Part shown: positions 50,340 through 60,790 of the stretch, piece after piece
How positions within the stretch are numbered: the stretch's first letter is position 1
Layout of the letters: each line of letters opens with the position of its first letter
From: Clostridia bacterium
GTDB taxonomy: Bacteria; Bacillota; Clostridia; Oscillospirales; CAG-272
Reading direction: 5' to 3'
NCBI GenBank assembly: GCA_017936565.1
Contig: JAGBFG010000016.1
Location: 1-64,000 of the forward strand
Length of the DNA: 64,000 nucleotides
The notes under the pieces: generated by a model
Databases searched by the model: none
What the model was told of the DNA's origin: nothing
The model's input: only the letters and a program-made list of their open reading frames with translations
Made by a program: the position numbers and the translations under genes

Positions 50340-52484
50340 TCAGGAGATAATACCCGCCGTGTCTTGCATCATACGGGCTATTTCGTTTTGTAACGCGGCG
50401 TGCTTTTCGGGATAAAGCTCGGTTTTTCCTTCTAAAAGATTTTTGGCTTCCTCTGCCGCTTGAAGAAGCAGTCCTTCCTCTGTGCAAAGGTGCGCAAAGC
50501 GGAAAGATAGCCCCCCACTTTGACGGAATTCATCGCTGCCGCTTGCGGCAAAAAAGTCGCCTGGACCTCTTAGCTTCAAATCCTCTTCCGCCACCTTGAA
50601 GCCGTCGTATACGGTGCGCATGGTTTCAAGCCGCCGCCTTGCCGTGCCGTTTTTGGCGTCGGAAAGAAGCACGCAATAGGATTTTCGGCTTCCTCTGCCA
50701 ACGCGCCCTCTTAACTGATGTAATTGAGCAAGACCGAAGCGCTCCGCGTTCTCAATCAGCATCAGATTGGCGTTTGGCACGTTGATGCCAACCTCGATAA
50801 CGGTGGTAGAAACCAGAATGTGCAGCTCTCCCTGCGCGAAAGCCGCCATAACGGCTTCCTTTTCGGCGGATTTCATTTTTCCGTGTAAAAGACCTACTTT
50901 AAGGTCGGGAAAAGCCTTTTGTAATGTCTCTCTCTCGTTTTCGGCATACGCCAAGGGAAGGCGGTCATCCTCTTGCTTCGGGGACATTAAATCAGAAAGC
51001 GGAACGTTCTCTTCCTCAATATCCTCTTGAATGGCAGGGCAGACCACGTAAACCTGCCCCCCTTCCTCTGTCTGCTTGCGGATAAAGGCAAGCAGGCGTT
51101 CACGGTAAGAGCAATCTACCACAAAGGTGTCCACCCGCTCTCTGCCCTTGGGCATCTCATCAATGGTGGAAACAGAAAGGTCACCGTAAAGGGTTAAGGC
51201 AAGGGTACGGGGAATGGGAGTGGCGCTCATAACAAGCAAATGGGAATGAGGCGATTTGCCTCGTAAGGTGGCGCGCTGTAAAACGCCGAAGCGGTGCTGC
51301 TCGTCCGTTATCGTCAGCGCCAAATCGGAAAAGACCGTTTTTTCGGATAAAAGCGCGTGTGTGCCGATGACCAAATCAATCCGCTCCTCGTTTGTCTCTG
51401 CCAAGCGGCGATATACCTCTTTTTTCTCCTTGGGAGAAAGAGAGCCGAGAAGCAGAGCGGTCTTGTAGCCCATCTCTTCAAAAAAGGGCTTCATCTGGGC
51501 AAAATGCTGCTGCGCCAAAATTTCCGTGGGCGCCATCACAGCCGCCTGATGCCCCGAATTAAGCGCTAAGAAAATGGCATACATAGCGCAAACCGTCTTG
51601 CCGCTTCCCACGTCTCCTATCAGGATGCGGTTCATAGGAGCGCCCTTTTGTATGTCCTCTGCGATTTCAGCACAAGCGCGCGCTTGCGCGCCTGTTAACG
51701 TGTAGGGCAGGCGAGATAGAAATATCTCCTTGTCCGCTTGCTTGATAGGCAGGGACGTTTCTGCCGCGTTTTTGGTTTTGGATAGCTGCAAGCGCAAGGC
51801 AAACAGGAAAAGCTCATCGAAGGCAAGCCGCCGCGCTCCCCGACGGATGTCCTCTATTCCTCTTGGAAAATGAAGCGAGGAAAGCGCGTAAAGCAGGGTC
51901 GGCAGATTGTTTCTTTGGCGAATGTCCTCGGGTAAATAATCCACAAGAGTGGTGGAAGCCAAGGATAAGGCTTGGTTAAGCGCTTTTTGCAAAACACTCG
52001 CCGTGATGCCCTCGCTCAGCTTGTAGCAAGGGATGTAATCGGGAAGGGGCTCGTTTTCTTGGTAGCGCTCGTGCTTGGGAGAGGACAAAAACAGTCTTTT
52101 TCCCTTGCGCTCCAGCTTCCCCGAAAAACGAAAGGTCTCTCCTACGGTAAAGACGTTTTTCAGAAAATCCTGATTAAAATAGGTAATTTCTACTGAGGCA
52201 GATTCGTCAAAGGCGCGGAATTTTGTCAGGGAAAGATTGCCGCGCAGGCGCGTTGTGACAGGGGAAGAGCCAACCGTCAGTAAAAAGGTTGCCTTTTCCT
52301 CGGCTGGCGTCTCTGCTAAAAGCGAAATCGAGGAGCGGTCCTCATAGGCGCGGGGAATGTGAAAAAGCAGGTCTCTTACGGTTTCAACCCCCAGGCGTAA
52401 GAGCGCCTTATGGCGTGACGGACCAATTCCCGACAAAGCGGAAACAGGGGAAGAAAGGGTGACTTTATTTGCTTCCTGTGCCAA
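50340..52484 (-). CDS. recG: ATP-dependent DNA helicase RecG
   Basis: A 714-residue fork-reversing helicase: wedge/OB domain (about 1-240, with LSGIGPSRHKALLRLGV), then SF2 motifs GDVGSGKT (Walker A), a DEQH box in the ITDEQHRFG segment, TATPIPRT-like SATPIPRTLAL, and QLRGRVGRGS. The start is placed at the TTG at 52484, 8 bases after AGGAGG; the GTG at 52493 would touch the ribosome site. It is the first gene of recG-rarA-comEC. Confidence 0.94.
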   Translation of the reverse strand: MAQEANKVTLSSPVSALSGIGPSRHKALLRLGVETVRDLLFHIPRAYEDRSSISLLAETPAEEKATFLLTVGSSPVTTRLRGNLSLTKFRAFDESASVEITYFNQDFLKNVFTVGETFRFSGKLERKGKRLFLSSPKHERYQENEPLPDYIPCYKLSEGITASVLQKALNQALSLASTTLVDYLPEDIRQRNNLPTLLYALSSLHFPRGIEDIRRGARRLAFDELFLFALRLQLSKTKNAAETSLPIKQADKEIFLSRLPYTLTGAQARACAEIAEDIQKGAPMNRILIGDVGSGKTVCAMYAIFLALNSGHQAAVMAPTEILAQQHFAQMKPFFEEMGYKTALLLGSLSPKEKKEVYRRLAETNEERIDLVIGTHALLSEKTVFSDLALTITDEQHRFGVLQRATLRGKSPHSHLLVMSATPIPRTLALTLYGDLSVSTIDEMPKGRERVDTFVVDCSYRERLLAFIRKQTEEGGQVYVVCPAIQEDIEEENVPLSDLMSPKQEDDRLPLAYAENERETLQKAFPDLKVGLLHGKMKSAEKEAVMAAFAQGELHILVSTTVIEVGINVPNANLMLIENAERFGLAQLHQLRGRVGRGSRKSYCVLLSDAKNGTARRRLETMRTVYDGFKVAEEDLKLRGPGDFFAASGSDEFRQSGGLSFRFAHLCTEEGLLLQAAEEAKNLLEGKTELYPEKHAALQNEIARMMQDTAGIIS

Positions 52485-52514
52485 GATAACCACCTCCTTT
52501 GTTTTTTCTCTTCT

Positions 52515-52543
52515 ATTCTATATGAAAAAGCCCTTTTTTGCAA
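52515..52543 (-). promoter_or_regulatory. promoter of recG-rarA-comEC
   Basis: TTGCAA (52543-52538), 17 bases, TAGAAT (52520-52515) on the minus strand. Confidence 0.7.
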
Positions 52544-52634
52544 GAGTTTTTTTAATAAGGAAGCAAATTTTATGAAAAAAAGAGCCAAAAACGAAAAGTT
52601 TTTTTGAAAAATTGCAAAAAGTGCGTTGTTTTGC

Positions 52635-52663
52635 TTTACAAAGTGAAAAAATTATGCTACAAT
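52635..52663 (+). promoter_or_regulatory. promoter of the gdpP-ftsH operon
   Basis: TTTACA (52635-52640), 17 bases, TACAAT (52658-52663), divergent from the recG promoter. Confidence 0.7.
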
Positions 52664-52747
52664 AGGAATGATAAAATGGCGGCGTATTGAAAGAATGAAA
52701 AAAACGGAAAGCCCCATTTTATAAACGCACAGAAAGGAGTGCTTGAT

Positions 52748-54730
52748 ATGAAAAAAATAGCAACGGGAACAGATATAGCAGTGCTTATTGCCGCGGCGTG
52801 TCTGACGCTTGTGGGTTATGCCATCGTCATCGAGAAAATGGACGTCGCACCGCTGTTTATGGGAATGATTGCTGTTTTTGTTTATCTTGTCTTTCTTGCG
52901 GTTTACGGAACCCTGCATTTCAAACCGCATCAGAATAAAACAGAAGAAGAAACGGCGCTTTCTTCAGGTAAGGACCAAATAGACGAGTGGCTGACGTCCT
53001 TGCAGCTTCCCGCCGCCTTGTGCAGCGAGGGGGATAGGATAGTATTGGCAAACCCCGCCTTTTTGTCCATCCTTGGCGCAAAGGGGGATGTTGTGGGTGA
53101 TTCTTTTGCCTCTTATCATCAGACTGTGCCGTCGGAATTTTTGAATTTTTCCGAGGAAAGCAAGTTCAAAAACAACGAGATTATTCTAATTGGCGACCAG
53201 CTGTACCGTGTAGATAGGTCAGCCGCCAAGGATAATTTGCAAATGCTGGTTTTGGAAAACGTCACTGATTTGGTGGAGTATTTCCGTCGGTACACCGAGG
53301 ATAGAACGGCTGTCGCCTATATCGTTATAGACAATATCGAGGAGCTTTTGCAGTATATCCAAGAGAAGTTCCGCTCTGCTGCTACTGAGGTTGAAGAGAT
53401 TTTACGCAACTGGGCAGCCTCTATGAACGGTGTCATTCGTTCCTACGAGCGCGATAAATATATGATGTTCTTTGACTACCGTCATTTGAGCGAATGCGTA
53501 GAAGGTCGCTTTAACATCTTGGACGAGGTCAGAAGCATCCGCGTGGGTGACGGTATGCCCGTTACCGTTTCTATCGGTGTTTCCTGTGTGTCGGGAACGC
53601 TCTCCTACCGTGAGCAAATGGCGCAAGCCGCCTTGGATATGGCGTTGCAGCGCGGCGGAGACCAGGTCGTCTATAAGAACGATATGGGAACGGATTTTTA
53701 CGGTGGAAAAACCAAGGCAGTTCATAAACGGGCAAATGTCCGTGCCAGAGTGATGGGAAATGCCATCGTGGGCTTGATGGTCAGGGCAGACAATGTCTTG
53801 ATTATGGGGCACAATTTCGGGGATTATGACTCCTTTGGTGCCTCTGTGGGTATGGCAAGGCTTGCTATGTTTTCGGGGGTCACCCCGCGCATCGTTGTCA
53901 ACAGGTCGGATGAAAACCTGCGCTCCTGCTTTGACAAAATAGCCGCCTGCGAGGAATACGATGACGTTTTTGTCAACGAAACCGAGGCTATGGACTTGGT
54001 GCGTCCCAAAACGCTTCTCATTATTGTGGACGTCAATAATATCGCCAATACCGCCTGCCCCAAGCTTTTTGATATGGTGGATGACATCGTCATAGTCGAC
54101 CACCATACCAAATCCAACAACGCGGATAATAAGCCGAAAATTTCTTACATTGAGCCGTCCGCTTCCTCTGCCTCTGAAATGGTGGCGGAAATTCTGGAAT
54201 TGCATATGACAACCAAAAGGCTGTTGAAGGAAGAGGCAGAGCTGATGCTTTCGGGCATCCTCTTGGACACAAGACAGCTGACCAAGAATACGGGAACCAG
54301 AACGTACGGCGCGGCGCAATTCCTGCGCGGCGAGGGGGCAAACCCCAGCGAAACAAACGAACTGTTCAAAACAGACGTCAGCGATATGGTCAAGCAGGGA
54401 AGATTTCTTTCCCACGTGCTTGTGTATAAGGACAACCTCGCTATTGCCGTTTGTGACGGCGATACGGACGCAAGCTATCGGGTAATCGCCGCCAAGGCGG
54501 CAGACGCGCTCTTGACAGGAAAGGGCATCAACGCTTCCTTTGCCCTTGTTCCGATCAACGGCAGAGTGCATATTTCTGCCCGCTCTGACGGCTCGGTCAA
54601 CGTGGCAAAAATATTAGAGGAGCTGCACGGTGGCGGTCACTTTGACTCGGCAGGCGCGCAGGTGGACGAAATGACAGGCTATGCGACTGTGGAACGGTTG
54701 AAGAAAGCCATCGATAAATATATGAATTGA
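52748..54730 (+). CDS. gdpP: cyclic-di-AMP phosphodiesterase GdpP
   Basis: A 660-residue membrane enzyme that hydrolyses cyclic-di-AMP. Two N-terminal helices (about 10-55), a PAS domain (about 80-165), a degenerate GGDEF domain (about 170-300, no GGDEF motif), then DHH (GHNFGDYDSFGAS near 354, DHHTKS near 451) and DHHA1 with GGGH near 628. All phosphodiesterase metal residues appear present. The ATG at 52748 is 8 bases after AAAGGAG. gdpP-rplI-dnaB is the usual Firmicutes order. Confidence 0.94.
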   Translation: MKKIATGTDIAVLIAAACLTLVGYAIVIEKMDVAPLFMGMIAVFVYLVFLAVYGTLHFKPHQNKTEEETALSSGKDQIDEWLTSLQLPAALCSEGDRIVLANPAFLSILGAKGDVVGDSFASYHQTVPSEFLNFSEESKFKNNEIILIGDQLYRVDRSAAKDNLQMLVLENVTDLVEYFRRYTEDRTAVAYIVIDNIEELLQYIQEKFRSAATEVEEILRNWAASMNGVIRSYERDKYMMFFDYRHLSECVEGRFNILDEVRSIRVGDGMPVTVSIGVSCVSGTLSYREQMAQAALDMALQRGGDQVVYKNDMGTDFYGGKTKAVHKRANVRARVMGNAIVGLMVRADNVLIMGHNFGDYDSFGASVGMARLAMFSGVTPRIVVNRSDENLRSCFDKIAACEEYDDVFVNETEAMDLVRPKTLLIIVDVNNIANTACPKLFDMVDDIVIVDHHTKSNNADNKPKISYIEPSASSASEMVAEILELHMTTKRLLKEEAELMLSGILLDTRQLTKNTGTRTYGAAQFLRGEGANPSETNELFKTDVSDMVKQGRFLSHVLVYKDNLAIAVCDGDTDASYRVIAAKAADALLTGKGINASFALVPINGRVHISARSDGSVNVAKILEELHGGGHFDSAGAQVDEMTGYATVERLKKAIDKYMN

Positions 54731-54749
54731 ACAAAGAAAGGTTACAAAA

Positions 54750-55193
54750 ATGAAGGTTATTTTGTTAGCTGACGTGAAGTCACTCGGCAAAAAGGATCAA
54801 GTGGTAGACGTAGCAGAGGGATATGCGGCAAACTTCCTTTTGCCCCGCAAGCTTGCCGTTGTGGCGGATAATAAAGCCATCAACGATTTGCGCGGCAAGG
54901 AGGAGTCCAAGCGCTATAAGATAGAAGAGGAGCGCAAGGCCGCCAAGGCATTGGCTGCCCGTCTTGAAACCGTCACGGTGAAAATCCGCGCGGCGTCGGG
55001 GGCTGATGGCAGACTCTACGGCGCTATCACGTCCAAGGACATTGCCGAAGCATTGGCAAAGGATTTTGACATCGCTGTCGATAAAAGAAAGATAGAGCTT
55101 GCCGAAAACATTAAGTCCTATGGCAGCTATTCGCTCACCGTGAAGCTGTATGACGGCGTAACGGGGAAGATTTCCCTCGTGGTACACAACTGA
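54750..55193 (+). CDS. rplI: 50S ribosomal protein L9
   Basis: A 147-residue protein of usual length. MKVILLADVKSLGKKDQ and VAEGYAANFLLPRKLA form the N-terminal rRNA-binding domain, followed by the long charged helix and the C-terminal domain GADGRLYGAITSKDIAEAL. Confidence 0.97.
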   Translation: MKVILLADVKSLGKKDQVVDVAEGYAANFLLPRKLAVVADNKAINDLRGKEESKRYKIEEERKAAKALAARLETVTVKIRAASGADGRLYGAITSKDIAEALAKDFDIAVDKRKIELAENIKSYGSYSLTVKLYDGVTGKISLVVHN

Positions 55194-55223
55194 TAGAGAA
55201 ACGAACGAAAAGAGGAAACCTAT

Positions 55224-56603
55224 ATGGCTCTTGACATCGGAACACGAAAACAACCGATATCCTTGGAGGCAGAGCAGGCGGTTCTCGGCTCTATTTTAAT
55301 TAAGCCGGAGTCCTTTGAGCATATTGCGGGAAAGCTGTATGCCGACGATTTTTATATCGAAGAGCATCGCCAGATTTTCACCGCTATGCAGACAATGTTC
55401 CTGCAAAGCCGCCAGATTGATACGGTTACGCTTCTTAACACCTTGGTAAAGGGCGGCTCCTACGATGAGCAGTCGGGTGTGACCTATTTGCGCAATCTGG
55501 CAGACAGTGTGCCTGCCGTGTCCAATATTCGCGACTATGCGAAAATCGTCAGCGATAAGGCAATTTTGCGCCGTTTGATTACAGCCTGCGAGGAGATAAG
55601 CTCCACCGCTTACGCCGAGGAAGGCGAGATTGACGCGATTTTGGACTCCTCTGCCCAAAAGATTTTTGACATCGCGCAAAAACGGGATTCCAGAGATTTC
55701 CGTCATATCCGTGACGTTATGCAGGTCGTTTATAAAGACTTGCAGTACCAAGCCGAGCATCCGAACGAGGTTTCGGGGGTCAAAACAGGCTTTTCTGCCT
55801 TGGATAACACGCTTGTACAGTTAGGCAAGGGCGACCTTGTCTTAATCGGCGCCCGTCCCGGTATGGGTAAAACGAGCTTTGCGATGAACATTGCCGTGCA
55901 GGTGGCAAAGGCAACGGGAAAGGCAGTCGCTTGCTTTTCCTTGGAAATGCCCGCCGAGCAGCTTGCCCTGCGTATGCTTTCGGGAGAGGCGCTGGTGGAT
56001 AGCCGCGCTATGCGAAGCGGTCAGTTCAATGAAGATAACGGAGATTGGGAGCGCATTGCAGACGCCACCATTTCTCTTGCATCCTGTGACATTTTGATAG
56101 ACGATACCTCGGATATCACCCCCACAGATATGAAGGCAAAGCTGCGCCGTGTGAAAAATCTCGGTATGGTTGTCATTGACTACCTGCAGCTGATGCAAAG
56201 CGGAAAATCCATTGATAACCGTGTGCAAGAGGTGGGAGAGATTTCAAGAAATCTGAAAATTATGGCAAAGGAATTCGGCGTGCCGATTCTTTGCTGTGCC
56301 CAGCTTTCCCGTGGTCCTGAGGGAAGAACGGTGAAAAAGCCGATGCTGTCCGACCTTCGTGATTCGGGCGCCATCGAGCAGGATGCGGATATCGTTCTCT
56401 TTTTGTACCGAGATGAATATTATAAGGATGTTGACCCCAAAGCGCAGGCTGCCGCCGCCAACACCGCTGAAATTATCGTTGCCAAGAACCGTCACGGGGC
56501 TGTCGGCAGCGTCACAATGGGTTGGAACGCGCAGTTCACCAAGTTCAGAACCTTGGAGGAAAATTTGCCCTCCGAGCCACCCGCGCCCAACGGTATGACT
56601 TAA
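55224..56603 (+). CDS. dnaB: replicative DNA helicase DnaB
   Basis: A 459-residue hexameric helicase. The N-terminal domain starts PISLEAEQAVLGSILI; the RecA-like C-terminal domain has Walker A GARPGMGKTSFAM (near 209), SLEMPAEQLALRML, Walker B VVIDYLQLM and DLRDSGAIEQDADIV. There is no intein. It is the third gene of the operon. Confidence 0.96.
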   Translation: MALDIGTRKQPISLEAEQAVLGSILIKPESFEHIAGKLYADDFYIEEHRQIFTAMQTMFLQSRQIDTVTLLNTLVKGGSYDEQSGVTYLRNLADSVPAVSNIRDYAKIVSDKAILRRLITACEEISSTAYAEEGEIDAILDSSAQKIFDIAQKRDSRDFRHIRDVMQVVYKDLQYQAEHPNEVSGVKTGFSALDNTLVQLGKGDLVLIGARPGMGKTSFAMNIAVQVAKATGKAVACFSLEMPAEQLALRMLSGEALVDSRAMRSGQFNEDNGDWERIADATISLASCDILIDDTSDITPTDMKAKLRRVKNLGMVVIDYLQLMQSGKSIDNRVQEVGEISRNLKIMAKEFGVPILCCAQLSRGPEGRTVKKPMLSDLRDSGAIEQDADIVLFLYRDEYYKDVDPKAQAAAANTAEIIVAKNRHGAVGSVTMGWNAQFTKFRTLEENLPSEPPAPNGMT

Positions 56604-56604
56604 T

Positions 56605-58008
56605 ATGAGCGAAAAAGAAAAGAAAACCGCTTCTTCCTATCTTTGCGCCGAAAAAGCATTTTTGGCAACGGTAGAAGAAAAAAATATGCTTCCCCTGATG
56701 CAAGGCGGGGTATTGCTGGCACTTTCTGGCGGGGCGGATTCCGTCTTGCTCTTGGCGTTGCTCTCTTCCTTTTGTGAACAAAAGGGGATTGCCTTGGAAG
56801 CGATGCACGTCAACCACGGTATACGGGGCAAGGAAGCGCAAAGGGATAGTGTCTTTTGCACCACTCTTTGCAAAGACTTCGGCATCCCCCTTCATATTGC
56901 CGATATTTCTATCCCCGCTCTTGCTTCCAAGGAGAAAAAGGGCTTGGAAGAAACCGCGAGAAAGCATCGCTATCTTGCCTTGGAGCAAAAAAGAAAGGAG
57001 CGCTCCCTTTCGGTGATTGCGACGGCGCATAACGCCGATGATTTTGCCGAAACGGTCCTGCTTCATTTGATACGCGGAACGGGACTTCGCGGGCTTTGCG
57101 GCATTGCCTATGTGCGTGACAGTATCATCCGCCCGCTCCTTAACCTTTCCAAGGACGAGGTGTATCGTGCGCTTGAAGAAAAGCAAATTCCATATGTGGA
57201 GGATAGCACGAACAAGGACATTGCCTATTCCCGCAACTATATTCGGCAAGAGCTTTTACCGCGTATGAAAACGCTCAATCCGTCCTTACTCTCTTCCTTT
57301 GGGAGAATGGGCGAGGATGTGGGAGAGGACGCCGCTTATTTAGACGCCTTGGCAAAGGATGCCTATGATACCCTCTATAACGGGGAAGGGCTTGACAGAG
57401 ATGGGCTTTGCGCTTTGCCTTATTCCTTGGCGTACCGTGCGGTGCTGATGCTTCACGAAGCCAAGTTCCCCTCTTCTGAAAAGCCGACCCGTCTGCACAT
57501 CAGAAGCGCCTTGGAAAAGCTCCAAAAAGGAGAACTCTTCTCCCTTTCTTTCCCATCCTCCTTGGTCTTTTATGCGGAGAAGAAAACCGTCTTTTTTCAA
57601 GAGAAAGAGAAAGAAGCCTTTGATTTTGGCAGAGTGAATATCCATTTGGGTGAGAATTCTCTTGAAAATGGGGGTATACTGTATCTGTTAGAGGAAAAGG
57701 ACGAAAAGCTTTCCTCAAAAATTCACAAAACGTTGATACACAAAACACTGTGTTCTGCTAATATATACGGTGGGCTATACGTGCGCTCCAAGCAAGAGGG
57801 CGATAGCTACCGTTATGGCAAACAAACCAAAAAACTAAAAAAATTGTTTTCACAGGCGCAAATCCCCCCTCACCTGCGTTCCCAAATCCCCGTTTTGTGC
57901 GATGAGAAGGGAATTATTTGGGTGGCGGGCTTCGGCGTGCGGGAGGACGTGTCTTCCAGGCGCGAGGACCAAGCGCCGCTTTATCATTTGTATTATATTG
58001 AAGATTGA
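56605..58008 (+). CDS. tilS: tRNA(Ile)-lysidine synthase
   Basis: A 467-residue enzyme converting C34 of tRNA-Ile(CAU) to lysidine. PP-loop LALSGGADSVLLL (about 38-50), MHVNHGIRG, ATAHNADDFAETVLLHLIRG and RPLLNLSKDEV are all diagnostic; the C-terminal substrate domain (about 370-467) is present. It starts one base after the dnaB stop, without its own strong ribosome site, so coupling is likely. Confidence 0.95.
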   Translation: MSEKEKKTASSYLCAEKAFLATVEEKNMLPLMQGGVLLALSGGADSVLLLALLSSFCEQKGIALEAMHVNHGIRGKEAQRDSVFCTTLCKDFGIPLHIADISIPALASKEKKGLEETARKHRYLALEQKRKERSLSVIATAHNADDFAETVLLHLIRGTGLRGLCGIAYVRDSIIRPLLNLSKDEVYRALEEKQIPYVEDSTNKDIAYSRNYIRQELLPRMKTLNPSLLSSFGRMGEDVGEDAAYLDALAKDAYDTLYNGEGLDRDGLCALPYSLAYRAVLMLHEAKFPSSEKPTRLHIRSALEKLQKGELFSLSFPSSLVFYAEKKTVFFQEKEKEAFDFGRVNIHLGENSLENGGILYLLEEKDEKLSSKIHKTLIHKTLCSANIYGGLYVRSKQEGDSYRYGKQTKKLKKLFSQAQIPPHLRSQIPVLCDEKGIIWVAGFGVREDVSSRREDQAPLYHLYYIED

Positions 58009-58023
58009 GAAAAGGACAGTAAA

Positions 58024-58581
58024 ATGAAAAACGAACTTGATGACGTATTGAAGATTTTGGTTTCCGAGGAAGAGCTTGATGGCATCACCACCCGCATCGC
58101 GGCGCAAATCGACGAGGATTACGGCGCAAGCGAATACCGCGTTTTGCTTGTGGCAATTTTGAAGGGCTCTGTCGTATTTTTGGGAGATTTGATGCGCAAA
58201 ATTAAAACACCCATAGAAATCGACTTTATGAAGGTCTCCTCTTACGGTGGCGGAACAAAAAGCACAGGAAACGTCAATATCCATTTGGATTTGCAACGGG
58301 CAGACATTGCCGATTGCGAAATCATTTTGGTAGAGGATATCGTAGACAGCGGAAGAACGCTTTCTCACTTGGTAGAATATTTGAAGCTGAAGGGCGCAAG
58401 GAGCGTCAGAACCTGCACCCTGCTTGACAAGCCGTCAAGACGGGATGTGGATTTTAAGGCAAATTATGTGGGAAGAGAAATTCCCGATGAATTTGTCATT
58501 GGATACGGTCTTGATTTTGATGAAAAATATCGGGCTCTGCCCTTTGTGGGTGTGTTGAAGCCCGAAGCATACGAGAAATAA
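58024..58581 (+). CDS. hpt: hypoxanthine phosphoribosyltransferase
   Basis: A 185-residue purine salvage enzyme. The PRPP-binding motif VEDIVDSGRTL and the FMKVSSYGGGTKSTG loop are clear. tilS-hpt-ftsH is the standard Firmicutes order. Confidence 0.95.
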   Translation: MKNELDDVLKILVSEEELDGITTRIAAQIDEDYGASEYRVLLVAILKGSVVFLGDLMRKIKTPIEIDFMKVSSYGGGTKSTGNVNIHLDLQRADIADCEIILVEDIVDSGRTLSHLVEYLKLKGARSVRTCTLLDKPSRRDVDFKANYVGREIPDEFVIGYGLDFDEKYRALPFVGVLKPEAYEK

Positions 58582-58611
58582 ATCGCAAAGAAGGAAGGTT
58601 TTTTTCAACGC

Positions 58612-60723
58612 ATGAAATTCAGTGTAAAAAATATTATTTTCTTGGTTGTATTGGTAGTGGGATTTGTCCTTGTGGCATCCTTCTTTTCCGACTACAATGC
58701 AGGCCAAGAGCCGCTGACGTACAGCGATGTGGTGCAGAAGTTTGAAAAGGGAGAGGTTTATTCCTTTGAAATCAACACCAAAAACGTTATGACAATGTAT
58801 TTGCGTGTCTATAACGAGGACGGCAGCGTAAAATTGGACGACAAGGGAAAAGAGCTCACCACGAAGGTGACCTACCGTCTCTCCAACTCCTTGCAATATG
58901 CGGAGCTTCACGAGATAGCAAGAGAAAACTTAAAAACAGACAGCAATCCTGATGGAACCTTAATTACCTACAATTATGAAGAACCGAAGGATACTCCTTG
59001 GTATCAGATGTATCTGCCCTATATCATCCTTGGTGTCATTCTTTTGATTCTGATGATAGTGATGATGCGCCAAGCCTCAGGGAAAGGCGGCAAAATGGGC
59101 TCCTTCTCGCACGCTAAGGTGAAAACAAACGCCGATACCAAAAACGCTGTAAAATTCGCCGATGTCGCGGGAGCGGATGAGGAAAAGGAAGAGCTGCAAG
59201 AAGTAGTAGAGTTCTTGAAAAATCCTGAGAAATTCGTCCGTTTGGGCGCGAGAATTCCAAGAGGTGTTCTGCTTGTTGGCCCCCCCGGTACGGGTAAAAC
59301 GCTGCTTGCAAAAGCCGTTGCGGGCGAGGCTGGCGTGCCCTTCTACTCCATTTCAGGCTCTGATTTTGTGGAAATGTACGTGGGTGTAGGTGCTTCCCGT
59401 GTCCGTGATTTGTTTGAAACGGCGCGCAGAAGCCCCGCCAGCATTATCTTTATTGATGAAATTGATGCCGTCGGTAGACAACGCGGCACAGGTCTTGGCG
59501 GCGGTCACGACGAGCGTGAGCAAACCTTGAACCAGCTCCTTGTGGAAATGGATGGCTTTGGTACGCACGAGGGCGTTATCGTGATGGCGGCTACCAACCG
59601 CCCCGACATTCTTGATCCTGCCTTGCTACGCCCGGGCCGCTTTGACCGTCAGGTGACGGTGAACTACCCTGATTTGCGGGGCAGAGAAGCCATTTTGCGT
59701 GTCCACGTCCGTAATAAGCCCTTGGAGGGTGATGTGGACTTGGCTAAAATCGCCCAAACCACCGCCGGCTTCACGGGCGCTGACCTTGCCAACCTTCTCA
59801 ATGAAGCGGCTCTTCTGGCAGCCCGACGCGGCAAAAATCTGATAGGTATGCCCGAAATTGAAGAAGCAACCTTAAAGGTTCTGGTGGGAACGGAGAAAAA
59901 GTCTTCCCGTATGACTGAAAAGGAAAAGAAAAATACCGCATATCACGAGGGCGGTCACGCCATTCTTTCTCATGTTCTGCCCACGCAGGACCCCGTGCGC
60001 CGTATTTCTATCATTCCAAGCGGCAGAGCCTTAGGCTATACCCTCAGTGTGCCTGAGCATGACCGTGTCAGCGTGTATAAATCGCAGCTTAAAGAGCAGA
60101 TTGCTATGCTTTTGGCAGGTAGAGCCGCGGAAGAATTGGTCTTTGGCGATGTTTCAGGAGGTGCCTCTAACGATATCCAAAGAGCCACCCGTATTGCACA
60201 CGATATGGTTACCCGTTACGGTATGAGCGAGGAGCTTGGTACCATCCTTCTTGGCGGTGAGCATAGCGAGGCTGAGGTGTTCTTAGGTCGTGACTTTAAC
60301 AACAGCCGCAACTATTCCGAAGCAACTGCCCATAAGATTGATATGGAAGTCAAGCGCGTGATTGACGAGGCATATGCCCTTGCCAAAAAGGTGTTGACCG
60401 AAAATATGGGCAAGCTCGACTTTATCGCCGATTATCTGGTGAAAAACGAGGTTATGGACGGCGAGCAGTTCCTCTTCGTGATGGAAAATGAAGCGCCCAC
60501 CGAGGAAGACCTCTTGGCAATCCTTTCCAAGCGCGCCGAGCAAAGCGAAAAGGAAAACCGTATGGCTGCCGAGGAAAACGAAAAGGAAGCTGAGACAAGC
60601 GCCGATGGCGAAGCCGATGACCAAACCGCGAGCGAAGCCAACGAAGAACCCGTTGCCGACTCTGCCGAAAGCGAGGAAACGGAAAAAGCTGACAGCGAAG
60701 ACGGCGACACTCCTCAGTCTTGA
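58612..60723 (+). CDS. ftsH: ATP-dependent zinc metalloprotease FtsH
   Basis: A 703-residue membrane protease. Two transmembrane helices (about 8-26 and 132-152) flank the extracytoplasmic domain. The AAA+ domain has Walker A GPPGTGKT (near 223), [13 protein letters not shown] and the [23 protein letters not shown]. The zinc site is HEGGH (445-449). The last 65 residues are a strongly acidic low-complexity tail, common in FtsH. It is the last gene of the operon. Confidence 0.96.
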   Translation: MKFSVKNIIFLVVLVVGFVLVASFFSDYNAGQEPLTYSDVVQKFEKGEVYSFEINTKNVMTMYLRVYNEDGSVKLDDKGKELTTKVTYRLSNSLQYAELHEIARENLKTDSNPDGTLITYNYEEPKDTPWYQMYLPYIILGVILLILMIVMMRQASGKGGKMGSFSHAKVKTNADTKNAVKFADVAGADEEKEELQEVVEFLKNPEKFVRLGARIPRGVLLVGPPGTGKTLLAKAVAGEAGVPFYSISGSDFVEMYVGVGASRVRDLFETARRSPASIIFIDEIDAVGRQRGTGLGGGHDEREQTLNQLLVEMDGFGTHEGVIVMAATNRPDILDPALLRPGRFDRQVTVNYPDLRGREAILRVHVRNKPLEGDVDLAKIAQTTAGFTGADLANLLNEAALLAARRGKNLIGMPEIEEATLKVLVGTEKKSSRMTEKEKKNTAYHEGGHAILSHVLPTQDPVRRISIIPSGRALGYTLSVPEHDRVSVYKSQLKEQIAMLLAGRAAEELVFGDVSGGASNDIQRATRIAHDMVTRYGMSEELGTILLGGEHSEAEVFLGRDFNNSRNYSEATAHKIDMEVKRVIDEAYALAKKVLTENMGKLDFIADYLVKNEVMDGEQFLFVMENEAPTEEDLLAILSKRAEQSEKENRMAAEENEKEAETSADGEADDQTASEANEEPVADSAESEETEKADSEDGDTPQS

Positions 60724-60744
60724 AAATAAATACCTTAAAAGCAG

Positions 60745-60775
60745 AAAAGAGAGAACCTTCAACGTTCTCTCTTTT
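60745..60775. terminator. bidirectional terminator between ftsH and the oxidoreductase
   Basis: AAAAGAGAGAAC/GTTCTCTCTTTT around loop CTTCAAC. Confidence 0.88.
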
Positions 60776-60790
60776 CTTATGAAAATGCAA

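Noticed and set aside
53402..54571. A 389-codon minus-strand frame opposite gdpP
   Set aside because: Antisense shadow of gdpP; low-complexity His/Val/Gly composition and no motif.
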